Assembly: GCF_040605455.1 (NCBI RefSeq)
Contig: NZ_JBEXCV010000083.1
Span: 1 to 39,080, forward strand
DNA: 39,080 nucleotides
Direction: 5' to 3'
DNA from: Embleya sp040605455
GTDB lineage: Bacteria > Actinomycetota > Actinomycetes > Streptomycetales > Streptomycetaceae
Positions 16,027 through 24,259 of this stretch are shown here, in pieces. Every line of letters starts with the position of its first letter. The first letter of the stretch is position 1. Below the pieces are notes generated by a model. That model was not told the origin of the DNA. It was given only the letters and a program-made list of their open reading frames with translations, and did not search any database. Made by a program: the position numbers and the translations under genes.

Positions 16027-16105
16027 ACTTCCCCCTAGAACGATGTTGATTCGAGACTCTCCTCCCCCGGCTCCGGCGGTCACAAGGGGATCTTTTCCGC
16101 CATTG

Positions 16106-16135
16106 CGTAACGGTTACGTCGTCGCGACCGTTACG
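16106..16135. promoter_or_regulatory. Clustered CGTAAC/GTTACG half-sites
   Basis: CGTAAC-g-GTTACG (16106–16118) is a 13-bp palindrome, and ACCGTTACG (16127–16135) adds a third half-site; CGTAACGGT (16106–16114) and ACCGTTACG are also perfect 9-bp inverted arms. The cluster lies 80 bases upstream of the lipoprotein start within the 350-bp divergent region (16027–16379). Candidate operator; regulator unknown. Confidence 0.55.
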
Positions 16136-16379
16136 ACGCAGAGAGGCATCTCTCCGGCGTCGGAGGGGCACCCGGCGTCACCCCTCCCGGCTGCGGGACG
16201 CCCGGCGGGGAATCGCCGGGCCCACGCGGTCGTGGGCGTCGGGCGGGTCTACCGTTCGACAAACGCGAACAAACCGGGCATCAACGTGCCGATCGTCACA
16301 TTCCATGGCGTTTATTGCTCGAATCTGTTCACTATGGACGGGTTGCCTCCCGTCGGACGGCAGAAAGGAACGGCACACC

Positions 16380-16928
16380 ATGACCTTGACGCCCGAGCAC
16401 GTGGCCGCACTGCGCGGCCTCGCCGCCGATGTCTCGGCCCTCGGCGCCGACGGCGCCCAGCGGCACCCCGCCTTCGCCGGCTCCGCCGGTTCGATCGCCG
16501 ACCGCGCGGACACGCTCGCGAGCGAGGCCCCGCCGTTTCACAAGGTGGCCCTGCGCCGCATCGGCGACGCGATGCGCGCGTGCGCCGAGTCCCGCGAGGC
16601 GGGCGACCCGATCCGGGTCGCCAACACCCAGCGCACCGCCGCGCACCTGGCCGACCGGCTCGTGCACGCGCTCGACCGCTACGCCTCGGCCTCGCCGACC
16701 GCGACCCCGGCCACCTGCACCCGCTGCGACGAGCCTTACATCGCCCAGCTGATTCCCACCCAGCGGCGCTACCTCTCGCGCATCGACGCCCCCGTGTCCG
16801 GACACGTGTTCAACGCGGCCGGCACCACCTACATCGTCGAGCAACACGTGCTGTGCCCGCTTCAGGACATGGCCGGCCTGTCCGGCCTGCCCGAGCTCGA
16901 GAACCTGGACGACCTCGACAACGTCTGA
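16380..16928 (+). CDS. Unknown protein: helical N-terminus plus C-x2-C...H-x2-C domain
   Basis: 182 residues from ATG at 16380, with AAAGGAA 10 nt upstream. Residues 1–105 are Ala-rich helices of no recognised family. Residues 112–160 hold TCTRCDEPYIAQLIP and VEQHVLCPL, giving Cys113, Cys116, His156 and Cys159, a plausible zinc site. The 68-residue protein encoded at 17370 has the same domain (CTRCGEPYVAALSP ... VERHAPC), so the two are paralogous parts. The C-terminus is acidic (ELENLDDLDN). No signal peptide or membrane segment. Function not recognised; a zinc-ribbon fold binding protein or nucleic acid is possible but unproven. Confidence 0.8.
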   Translation: MTLTPEHVAALRGLAADVSALGADGAQRHPAFAGSAGSIADRADTLASEAPPFHKVALRRIGDAMRACAESREAGDPIRVANTQRTAAHLADRLVHALDRYASASPTATPATCTRCDEPYIAQLIPTQRRYLSRIDAPVSGHVFNAAGTTYIVEQHVLCPLQDMAGLSGLPELENLDDLDNV

Positions 16929-16965
16929 GTCCCGGCACGCCCGCCCACGCCGGGCACACACGACC

Positions 16966-16996
16966 GAGGCCGGGTCCCCGAGGGGGGCCCGGCCTC
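16966..16996. terminator. Bidirectional hairpin between convergent genes
   Basis: GAGGCCGGGTCCCC (16966–16979) pairs with GGGGgCCCGGCCTC ending at 16996. It lies just after the stop at 16928 and touches the stop codon (16995–16997) of the converging gene. Confidence 0.75.
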
Positions 16997-17237
16997 AGTC
17001 GTCGCCGTGATCCTTCTTGTCCTTCTTCAGCCGACGCAGGTATTCACGTGTCCACCCGGTCACCTTGACCACCTCGGACTGTTTGACACCTGCGGCGATC
17101 GCCCGCACCGCCGCACGTTTGAGTTCTTGACGCGCCTCTTCGTGCGCCTTCTCGGTCCGCCGATACGCCTTCGCGGCCCTGATCAGGCCTTCTCCGGCGG
17201 AATCGGGGTGTCCCCGGTCGGCATCCTCGTGATCCAC
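16995..17237 (-). CDS. Small helix-turn-helix protein
   Basis: 80 residues from GTG at 17237; no strong ribosome site, and no better in-frame start is visible. After an acidic leader, helices ARQELKRAAVRAIAAGVKQS and EVVKVTGWTREYLRRLKKDK form a likely HTH: a GVKQSEVVKVTGWTREYLRRL pattern as in small actinomycete DNA-binding proteins. The tail is Lys/Asp-rich. Similar little proteins occur widely in Streptomyces, often without assigned role. It sits between the two genes that share the C-x2-C...H-x2-C domain, on the opposite strand. Confidence 0.7.
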   Translation of the reverse strand: MDHEDADRGHPDSAGEGLIRAAKAYRRTEKAHEEARQELKRAAVRAIAAGVKQSEVVKVTGWTREYLRRLKKDKKDHGDD

Positions 17238-17369
17238 ACTGCCAGGATGCCATATGGACGGCCACCTCCGTAGGCCAACAGAGTTGACATTTCCTCATAC
17301 AAGAAGGAAACTGGAGACCGAACCGAAGGTGAACGGAAGGTTAACTTCACCAGTCACGGAGGAACCACC

Positions 17370-17576
17370 ATGCTGAAGACCCTCACCGCCCCCGCCATGT
17401 GCACCCGTTGTGGCGAGCCGTACGTCGCGGCACTCAGCCCGCGCTCGCTCGTCACCGTGCAGACTCCGGCGTTTCGCACCCCGGAGATCGTCGGCGGCCG
17501 GCTGATGACCATCGACGACACCGTCTGCCTGGTCGAGCGGCACGCCCCCTGCACGGGCCTGGGCAACTACCGCTGA
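17370..17576 (+). CDS. Small C-x2-C...H-x2-C domain protein
   Basis: 68 residues from ATG at 17370, with GGAGGA (17359–17364 region) at good distance. The whole protein is the domain seen at the end of the product of 16380–16928: CTRCGEPYVAALSP, then MTIDDTVCLVERHAPC. Cys11, Cys14, His58 and Cys61 could bind one zinc ion. No leader peptide. A TTGACA hexamer at 17284–17289 may be part of its promoter, but no clear -10 follows. Its last 10 bases overlap the 3' end of the converging gene at 17567. Function unknown. Confidence 0.75.
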   Translation: MLKTLTAPAMCTRCGEPYVAALSPRSLVTVQTPAFRTPEIVGGRLMTIDDTVCLVERHAPCTGLGNYR

Positions 17577-18730
17577 TCCTCGGCGGCGCCTGCCAAAACC
17601 GCCGCCAGCATCCCCAGCGTCGACCAGTCGACGCGCCCGCACCGCAGCAGTTCGCCGTACGTCGTGATCTCGACGTCAGTGCGTTCCCCGTCCCCGGCCA
17701 CACCATGTGGACCGGGGTCGCTGCGTAGTACGGCCAGTTCCGCCTCGGTCAGTTCGGCCGAGTACACGTGCGCGTGATGCGCCGTCAGGGTGCCGGCGAG
17801 TTGCCGGGAGCCGTGCGAACGCAGCCGCTCCGGCGCCAACGCCAGACCGGTCTCCTGGCCGACCTCGGTGCACCCGTCCGCCGCCGTGTACCCGCTCCCG
17901 CCCGGGAGTTCGTGCACGAAGCCGTCCTGCGTACGCGCCGCCGAGCGGAACTCGCGCACCAGCACCACCGTGCTCGCCGCGAGCGTCTCGGCGCGCCGAT
18001 AGAGCACCACGGCGGTCACGTCCGGCCGGCCGAGCACCACCTCGTTGTCCTTGACCCGACCGGCCTCGGCGGCGATCGCGACCCGCACCTGCGCCGCCCA
18101 CAACCACGTGGCCGCGCCCCGGCGCCACACCCAGGCGATCCGGCCGCCGAGCAGCGTGTTGCCCGCCGCCCGCTGGGCCGCGTACCAGTCCTCGAAGGCC
18201 CGGGTCAGCCACACGTTCAGCGGGATGTCCCGCTCCCCGTCCGTGCGCGGCGCCCCGGCCCCCAGCGCGTCCAGCACGGTGTCGACCGTCGCGGGCAGCG
18301 TGTCACGTACCGGCACGTCGTGACCGATCGCATAGGCCCGCTGATAGCGCACGTGTGGTGCGTCCGGCGGGGTGCCCAGCACCGCGCGGCCCGAGTCCTT
18401 GAGCCAGCCCCACTCGTCGTTGGTGGTCAGCCCGGGCAGGTCGCGCAGATCGCGCGGGATCCAGAAGAGCACCCGGTCGCTGCGGTCCAGGTTGCGCAAC
18501 TCCCAGTCCCGCTGTACCTGATGGGTGGGCCACGACTGCCCGTCGCCGGGCTCGGGCACGAACACCACCAGGCGGCCCGGCCCGCGCCACCGCTCCCGGA
18601 GCAGCTTCAGCGCCGCCGGACGCCAGGAGGCCACGTGCGCCGCGCGGGGTGTGGGGCCGGCGAGGAAGACGCTCGCATCCCACGCCTTGGGCGGCTCGTC
18701 GGGCGACTTCACAACGACGATCTCGGTCAT
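17567..18730 (-). CDS. Nucleoside 2-deoxyribosyltransferase-like / Nudix-like fusion protein
   Basis: 387 residues from ATG at 18730 (GTG at 18754 is possible). Residues about 18–140 resemble the nucleoside 2-deoxyribosyltransferase fold: ASVFLAGPTPR, SWRPAALKLL, then QRDWELRNLDRSDRVLFWIP with Glu77 as candidate catalytic residue. Residues about 225–370 resemble a Nudix hydrolase (VVLVREFRSAAR, HELPGGSG, EVGQETGLAL), but the Nudix box is short: the usual Arg-Glu pair and one Glu are altered. Nudix enzymes cleave nucleoside diphosphates linked to another group. A fused pair suggests processing of a modified nucleotide or NAD-type substrate; the exact reaction is unknown. Confidence 0.75.
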   Translation of the reverse strand: MTEIVVVKSPDEPPKAWDASVFLAGPTPRAAHVASWRPAALKLLRERWRGPGRLVVFVPEPGDGQSWPTHQVQRDWELRNLDRSDRVLFWIPRDLRDLPGLTTNDEWGWLKDSGRAVLGTPPDAPHVRYQRAYAIGHDVPVRDTLPATVDTVLDALGAGAPRTDGERDIPLNVWLTRAFEDWYAAQRAAGNTLLGGRIAWVWRRGAATWLWAAQVRVAIAAEAGRVKDNEVVLGRPDVTAVVLYRRAETLAASTVVLVREFRSAARTQDGFVHELPGGSGYTAADGCTEVGQETGLALAPERLRSHGSRQLAGTLTAHHAHVYSAELTEAELAVLRSDPGPHGVAGDGERTDVEITTYGELLRCGRVDWSTLGMLAAVLAGAAEDQR

Positions 18731-18894
18731 GGGCTCGACCGTAGCGGTCGTCACCGCAGGTGATCGAGGGGCACGGCGCCCCCCTTGAGGCCGACCCGAT
18801 CCGCGTCCGGGTGGTGATGTCGCATACCGTTCCCCGCACGCACGCTGCTACGAAAGAATCACATCCATACGGCGCGTACGGGGAGGCGTTTGCG

Positions 18895-20565
18895 GTGGCT
18901 CAGTTGTGGCTTGGCAGCCGATATCGGCTGGACAAGAGGCTGGGCTCGGGAGGCAACGCGACCGTGTGGCGGGCCTGGGACCAGAAGATGCAACGGTTCG
19001 TCGCGGTCAAGGTGCTCAAGGAGTCGTTCGGGGCGTCCAACAACAGCGTGGACCGATTCGGCCGTGAGGCGATCATCGTCGGCGGGCTGTCCTCGCCGAA
19101 CATCATCGTCGTGCACGACCAGGGCCGGAAGGAGGTCGTGGAGCACCGGACCGGTCCCGGGACGACCGAGCCGGAGCAATCCGAAGGGGAACGGCTCGGT
19201 CCCGAACGGGTCGACCCCGCGACCCGGGTGTTCACCCACGAGGCCGAGACGGTGCACGACGCGCAGATCACCTCCGCGCTCGGCCCGGGACCCGGCGACA
19301 TGCGCCGGACCGACGGCAAGGTCATGTATCTGGCGATGGAGCTGATTACGGGTCGCTCGCTGGCCCAGCTCGTCGCGGACGGCGCGTGGCTGCCGCTCGG
19401 TCATGTGGTCGGCTGGGCGATCCAGCTGTGCGACGGCCTCGACGTCGCCCACTCGGGCGGCGTGCTGCATCGCGACATCAAGCCCGCGAACGTCATGGTG
19501 ACCTCGCGCGGGGTGGTCAAGGTGCTCGACTTCGGCATAGCCCGCTACATGGAGAAGGTCTCCTCGCGCGCGGGCATCACGATGCCCGGCAGCATGATCG
19601 GCACGCCCGCCTACATGTCGCCCGAGCAGATCCTCGGCGGTCGCATCGACGGCCGCGCCGACCTGTACAGCGTGGGCTGCGTGCTGCACGAACTACTGAC
19701 CGGTGCACCGCCGTTCGGTCTGGACCGGCCGCACTCGATGATGACCGCCCACCTGCAACGCACGCCCGAGTCGGTGCGCAACACCCGGCTGGAGGTGCCC
19801 GAGGACCTGGCCACGCTCGTGCTCGCGCTGCTCGCCAAACGACCGGAAAACCGGCCGGCGAGCGCGGCCGAGGTGCGCGATCGACTGTTGGAGTTGTCGG
19901 TCGTACCGCCGCGCAACCTCGCGCCGCAACCGTGGGGGATGCCCGCCTCGGACCCGATCGCACCGGTGGATCCGCAGCCGACCCAGGACCAGCCGGTCCG
20001 ACTGATCCCCGACGCGCCCGAGCCGCGACCGGTCCGCCCGAGCGATTCACTCCAGGTGCTGCGTGCCGAACTCGGCAATCGAATGCGGGAGTTCGGCGTC
20101 GACCACCCGGACACGCTACTGCTGCGCGAGCAGTTGGCCGCACGGCTGGGCAAGGACGGGGATGCGCTCGCGGCGATCACCGTGCTGCGCGGGGTGATCT
20201 CCGACGGCGGGCGGTTGCGCGGCGCGCTGTCCCCGGACACGCTGCGCGCCCGACGGGCGCTGGCGCACTGGACCGGGAAGGCGGGCCGGCCGGCCGAGGC
20301 GGCGCAACTGTTGAAGAACCTGCTCCAAGACCAGGTCCACGTACTGGGCACCGACCACCTGGAGACCCTGCGGGTCCGCCGCGAACGGGCCCGCTGGGAC
20401 GGCGAGGCGGGCAACTTCGTCGGCGCGGTGCTGCACCTGCGTGCGCTCGTCCCGGACGTGATCCGGGTGCTGGGCCCCAACCACGAGCTGGTCATCGAGG
20501 TCTGGGACGACCTCACCTACTGGGAGCACCGCCTGGACGGCTACGGCTTCCGGGACGAGGCGTGA
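18895..20565 (+). CDS. Cytosolic Ser/Thr protein kinase with C-terminal TPR repeats
   Basis: 556 residues from GTG at 18895, chosen for GGGGAGG 8 nt upstream and because the kinase domain begins at once. Gly loop GSGGNATVW, ATP-binding Lys39 (VAVKVL), catalytic HRDIKPANV (Asp194), DFG at 212–214 and GTPAYMSPEQ are all intact, so it should be active. An unusual insert of about 65 residues (79–142, charged, Gly/Pro-rich) separates strands 4 and 5. A Pro-rich linker (about 340–390) leads to three to four 42-residue TPR units (LGTDHLETLRVRRERARWDG type). No membrane segment or PASTA domain. The TPR tail probably binds substrates, as in the TPR protein at 1–1561. Confidence 0.92.
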   Translation: MAQLWLGSRYRLDKRLGSGGNATVWRAWDQKMQRFVAVKVLKESFGASNNSVDRFGREAIIVGGLSSPNIIVVHDQGRKEVVEHRTGPGTTEPEQSEGERLGPERVDPATRVFTHEAETVHDAQITSALGPGPGDMRRTDGKVMYLAMELITGRSLAQLVADGAWLPLGHVVGWAIQLCDGLDVAHSGGVLHRDIKPANVMVTSRGVVKVLDFGIARYMEKVSSRAGITMPGSMIGTPAYMSPEQILGGRIDGRADLYSVGCVLHELLTGAPPFGLDRPHSMMTAHLQRTPESVRNTRLEVPEDLATLVLALLAKRPENRPASAAEVRDRLLELSVVPPRNLAPQPWGMPASDPIAPVDPQPTQDQPVRLIPDAPEPRPVRPSDSLQVLRAELGNRMREFGVDHPDTLLLREQLAARLGKDGDALAAITVLRGVISDGGRLRGALSPDTLRARRALAHWTGKAGRPAEAAQLLKNLLQDQVHVLGTDHLETLRVRRERARWDGEAGNFVGAVLHLRALVPDVIRVLGPNHELVIEVWDDLTYWEHRLDGYGFRDEA

Positions 20566-20580
20566 GCGGCGCGCTCGGCC

Positions 20581-22302
20581 TCACAGGGCCAGCATGTCCC
20601 GCAGTTCGCGCTTGAGCACCTTGCCCACCGCGTTGCGCGGCAGCGCCCGCTCGGTGAACCGCACGAGCGTGGGCACCTTGAACGCGGCGAGCCGGCGCGC
20701 CACGTGCCCGCGCAGTTCGGCTGCGGTGGCCGCGCCCGCCACGTGCAGCCGGACCACGGCGGCCACCTCCTCGCCCAGATCGTGGTGCGGCACCCCGACC
20801 ACCGCGACGTCGGCGACGGCCGGATGCTCGAACAGGACCGCCTCGACCTCGGCCGAGTAGACGTTCTCGCCGCCGCGGATGATCACGTCCTTGAGCCGGT
20901 CGACCACGTACAGCAGCCCCTCGGCATCGGTGTAGCCGAGATCCCCGGTGCAAAACCACCCGTCCGGGAACGCCTCCTCGCTCTCCTGCGGCCGGTTCCA
21001 GTAGCCGCGGACCACCTGCGGGCCGCGGAAGCGGATCTCTCCCGTCCGCCCGGTCGGCAACTCCTCGCCGGTCAGCGGATCGGCCACCCGCAGATCCGCC
21101 GTGGGCACCGGCCGGCCGACGCTGCCCGGGTGGGCGTAGTAGTCGTCGCCCGAGTTGGCCACCACCACGCACGTGGTCTCGGTCATCCCGTAGGCGTTCA
21201 ACGGCACGATCGGGTTGCCGGACATCGCGCCGACTTGCCCGACCAGGTCCGGCGGCACCGGCGAGCCGCCCGTGCCCAGGCTGGTCAGGCTGGACAGGTC
21301 GTGCCCGGCCCGCAGCGGTGATTCGACCAGGCGGCGCAGCAGCGTGGGCACCATGTTGGCGGTGGTTATCCGCTCGGCCTCGATCAAATCCAGCGCCTTG
21401 GCGGTGTCCCAGTGGTGCATCAGGCACAGCTTGGCGCCCTGCGCCGCGCCGATGTACAGCCCGGCCAGGCCGGCTATGTGGAAGAACGGGTAGACCTGCA
21501 GGTTGCTCGGCGTCGGCAGGCCCGCCACCGGCTCCTCGAACACGGCCGGACCCTTGGCCAACTCGACGGTTGATAGGCCCAGTCGGGCCAGCCCGACGGC
21601 CTTCGACAGCTGCATCGTGTGCAGGTTGGTGGTGTGGTTGTGGTGCGTGCCGACCGCACCTTTGGGGCGCCCGGTGGTGCCGGACGTGTACAGGATGGTC
21701 GCGTCGTCGAACGGCTCCGGGCCCTCTGCCGGCAGGGCGCACTCGCCGGTGAAGGCGCGCAGCAGCGCGGAGAGGTCGATCTCGCCGGCGGCCGGCGGCT
21801 CCTCGGGGCGGATCACCAGGATCTCGGGCGCCGCGCTCGGGTCCAGGTGACCTCGGATCAGCTCGGCCCGTTCGCCGTCGCAGATCAACACCGTGCTGCC
21901 GGAGTCCTCGACGGCGTACCGAAGCTCGTCGGCGGTCCACCACGCGTTGAGCGGCACCGCGATCGCGCCCATGACCTGGGTCGCCCAGAACGCGAGCGGC
22001 CATTCGAGGTGGTTGCGCATCGCGATGGCCACCCGGTCGCCGCGCCGCACGCCGCACTCGGCGGCCAGGTATCGGGCCAGGTGGGCGACCAGTCGATGCT
22101 GCTCGGCGTAGTCGATCCGCTCGTCGCCGGCGACCAGTGCGTCCCGGGTCCCGTATGCCGCCAGGTCCTCGAAGACCGCGCGCAGCGTGGGCGGGGCCTT
22201 GCTCAAGACCCGCCAGGGGATGCCGTCGTGGACGACCTCCTCGATCGCGTAGGCCGATTCGGGTCCGGTGAGTTCGGCCAGGGCCTGTGTCCGATCCAGC
22301 AT
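20581..22302 (-). CDS. AMP-forming acyl-CoA synthetase/ligase
   Basis: 573 residues from ATG at 22302, with GGAGGTGG about 9 nt upstream. The ANL superfamily core is complete: ATILYTSGTTGRPKG (P-loop), PFFHIAG, NAYGMTETT, YWNRPQESEEAFPDGWFCTG, and the hinge DRLKDVIIRGGENVYSAEVE. The C-terminal catalytic Lys is in LPRNAVGKVLKREL. It joins a carboxylic acid, probably a fatty or aromatic acid, to coenzyme A in two steps via an acyl-AMP. Divergent from a crotonase-family gene 164 bp away, suggesting a shared beta-oxidation-like pathway. Confidence 0.93.
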   Translation of the reverse strand: MLDRTQALAELTGPESAYAIEEVVHDGIPWRVLSKAPPTLRAVFEDLAAYGTRDALVAGDERIDYAEQHRLVAHLARYLAAECGVRRGDRVAIAMRNHLEWPLAFWATQVMGAIAVPLNAWWTADELRYAVEDSGSTVLICDGERAELIRGHLDPSAAPEILVIRPEEPPAAGEIDLSALLRAFTGECALPAEGPEPFDDATILYTSGTTGRPKGAVGTHHNHTTNLHTMQLSKAVGLARLGLSTVELAKGPAVFEEPVAGLPTPSNLQVYPFFHIAGLAGLYIGAAQGAKLCLMHHWDTAKALDLIEAERITTANMVPTLLRRLVESPLRAGHDLSSLTSLGTGGSPVPPDLVGQVGAMSGNPIVPLNAYGMTETTCVVVANSGDDYYAHPGSVGRPVPTADLRVADPLTGEELPTGRTGEIRFRGPQVVRGYWNRPQESEEAFPDGWFCTGDLGYTDAEGLLYVVDRLKDVIIRGGENVYSAEVEAVLFEHPAVADVAVVGVPHHDLGEEVAAVVRLHVAGAATAAELRGHVARRLAAFKVPTLVRFTERALPRNAVGKVLKRELRDMLAL

Positions 22303-22466
22303 CCGGTGGGTCCACCTCCTGCACACTGCGAGCGACTTGTACCGGGGTAGGAGCCCATCAAAGCTAGTGCGGAGATCGCATCGCGGGAACCCTGGCATTC
22401 GACATGATCACCCGGCAGGGTGGCCGGACGGGTACCGCCGACGCGCGCGCGAACCGGGAAGCTTGC

Positions 22467-23324
22467 GTGGACTACGAGCAGATCTCGACGTCGGTCGAAT
22501 CCAACGTGCTGACCGTGACACTGGACCGACCGGACCGCCTCAACGCGTACACCTATCGGATGCGGGAGGAGATCTCGCACGCGTTGGACCGGGCGGACGC
22601 GGACGACGACGTCCGCGTCGTGGTGTTCACCGGGAGCGGGCGGGCCTTCTGCGCGGGAGCCGATCTGGAGATGGGCGCCGACTCGTTCGCCCCGGGCGCA
22701 CACGCGAAACGATTCGAGAACGCGGTGGACGACGCGGACGCGTTCCGCGACGACGGCGGCCGCCTGGTGCTGCGGCTGTACCGCTCGAAGAAGCCGTTGA
22801 TCGCGGCGATCAACGGTCCGGCGGTGGGCATCGGCGCGACCATGACGCTGCCGATGGACATCCGGATCGCCTCCTCCACCTCCCGGTTCGGCTTCGTCTT
22901 CGCCCGGCGCGGGATCACTCCCGACGGTTGTTCGACGTGGTTCCTGCCGCGTGTGGTGGGTCTGGACCGGGCCCTCGAATGGTGCTTCACCGGCCGGGTC
23001 TTCGAGGCGACGGAGGCAAAGGAGGCCGGCCTGATCCGCGAGGTTGTCCCGCCGCAGGACCTGCTCCCGCGTGCGTACGACCTGGCCCGCACCATCGCCG
23101 AGAACACCCCGGCGGTGGCCATCGCCCTGACTCGGCGACTGCTGTGGGGCATGCAGACCGTCCCCGACCCGGAAACCGCCCACCTCCACGAGTCCCGCGC
23201 TCTCCACTGGACAGGCGGCTCGGCCGACGTACGGGAGGGCGTAACGGCCTTCCTGGAAAAACGCCGCCCCGACTTCGCACTCCGAGTAAGCACGGACCTC
23301 CCGGACCTACCCGGGATTTCCTAG
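22467..23324 (+). CDS. Enoyl-CoA hydratase/isomerase (crotonase) family protein
   Basis: 285 residues from GTG at 22467, with GGGAAG 5 nt upstream. Crotonase fold: TLDRPDRLNAYTYRM, FTGSGRAFCAGADLEMG (first oxyanion-hole segment), INGPAVGIGATMTLPMDIRI (second). At the position of the second acid, ARRGITPDGCSTWFLPRVVG has Asp where relatives usually carry Glu (PExxS type), so activity may be shifted. Acts on acyl-CoA thioesters in the cytosol, as a hydratase, isomerase or related lyase. The divergent acyl-CoA synthetase is the natural partner. A G-rich non-coding stretch follows. Confidence 0.9.
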   Translation: MDYEQISTSVESNVLTVTLDRPDRLNAYTYRMREEISHALDRADADDDVRVVVFTGSGRAFCAGADLEMGADSFAPGAHAKRFENAVDDADAFRDDGGRLVLRLYRSKKPLIAAINGPAVGIGATMTLPMDIRIASSTSRFGFVFARRGITPDGCSTWFLPRVVGLDRALEWCFTGRVFEATEAKEAGLIREVVPPQDLLPRAYDLARTIAENTPAVAIALTRRLLWGMQTVPDPETAHLHESRALHWTGGSADVREGVTAFLEKRRPDFALRVSTDLPDLPGIS

Positions 23325-23640
23325 GCCCCCGGAAACGGGGCGGCCGGGGCCGTCGAGCGGGACGGAGGGGCCGGACAAAGGGGCGCGGGGGCGGGAGCCG
23401 GCCAAGGCCGGGGGCGGCGGACAAGCACGTCGGACGGGCCGCGAGCCGGGCGGGCGGACGGGCGCGGGGGCGGGAGGCGCACGGCCGGGTCGGGGCGTCG
23501 CGCGGACGGACCGGGCCGAAAGGGCGCGGGGTGGGGCGCGCGGCGGACCGGACCCGGAGCCACGGCCGCGAAGCGGACGGGCACCCGGGCGTCGACCGGA
23601 CGGCCATGGCCGAGGTGGGTTCGGCGTGGCCTTCGGCGCT
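23325..23640. other. G-rich, strand-asymmetric intergenic region with G-quadruplex motif
   Basis: About 315 bases in which the plus strand is dominated by runs of G. Five G-tracts with loops of 1 to 5 bases at 23448–23474 meet the G3-N1-7 rule for a quadruplex. Near-repeats such as cggacgggc recur. Open frames cross it on both strands but none looks like protein. No gene seen. Confidence 0.55.
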
Positions 23641-23674
23641 TCAGGGGATGGAACTCGGATGGCCCTTACAGCTT

Positions 23675-23689
23675 GTTGTGTTTTGCAAC
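23675..23689 (+). promoter_or_regulatory. Candidate MarR operator
   Basis: GTTG-N7-CAAC (23675–23678 and 23686–23689) lies in a short A/T-richer stretch 55 bases before the MarR start. Placement suits autoregulation. The arms are only 4 bp, so this is tentative. Confidence 0.35.
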
Positions 23690-23743
23690 TGTTTCGGGCA
23701 CTCTTGGCGCACATTCAGGTGCATGGTGTTGAGGAGCAAGGCG

Positions 23744-24238
23744 ATGTCGGACAGCGTTGAGCGGCGAGTGGTCCGTGAGGTCGGGGCGGCCACCCGGTTG
23801 ATTCGGCTGCTGATGGGTCCCCCGTTGCACGCGGCGGGGATCACCCAGGCGGAATACCACCTGCTTGCCCACCTGGAGGAGCGCGGCACCTCCACCGGCA
23901 AGGAACTCGCCTGCCGACTCAGCCTGGACAAGACCACGATCAGCCGACAGTTGACCGCGCTCGAAGAGGCCCGGCTGATCACCCGGACCACCGATCCGAC
24001 CAACCGCCGGTCGCACCTGATCACCCTCACCGACGCCGGCCACCTGCGGCTGGCCGACGCCCGGCAACGCAGCCTCGCCGTGATGGCGGAACGGTTCGCC
24101 TCCTGGCCCAAGGAGGAACTGGGCGCCCTCGCCGACCACTTGGCCCGATTCAACGACGTCCTGCGCGGCGACGCCTCCGAACCCGCCGAGCAGGAACAGC
24201 CCGAAAAGCCCGAACAGCACCGGCAAACACAGCAGTAA
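23744..24238 (+). CDS. MarR-family transcriptional regulator
   Basis: 164 residues from ATG at 23744, with GAGGAG 7 nt upstream. Winged HTH: AGITQAEYHLLAHLEERGTS, GKELACRLSLDKTTISRQLT, the recognition helix, and RTTDPTNRRSHLITLTDAG, the wing. Helices at both ends form the dimer interface; the last 20 residues are Glu/Gln/Pro-rich and probably disordered. MarR proteins repress export, stress or catabolic genes and release DNA on binding a phenolic compound or oxidant. No obvious target gene is adjacent except itself; it converges with the RSH gene, 21 bp away. Confidence 0.92.
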   Translation: MSDSVERRVVREVGAATRLIRLLMGPPLHAAGITQAEYHLLAHLEERGTSTGKELACRLSLDKTTISRQLTALEEARLITRTTDPTNRRSHLITLTDAGHLRLADARQRSLAVMAERFASWPKEELGALADHLARFNDVLRGDASEPAEQEQPEKPEQHRQTQQ

Positions 24239-24259
24239 CCGAGAGGCGCCCGCCTCGAC

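Noticed and set aside
22268..24238. Plus-strand frame joining the G-rich gap to the MarR gene
   Set aside because: Only the last 164 codons look like protein, and these have their own ribosome site at 23731–23736.
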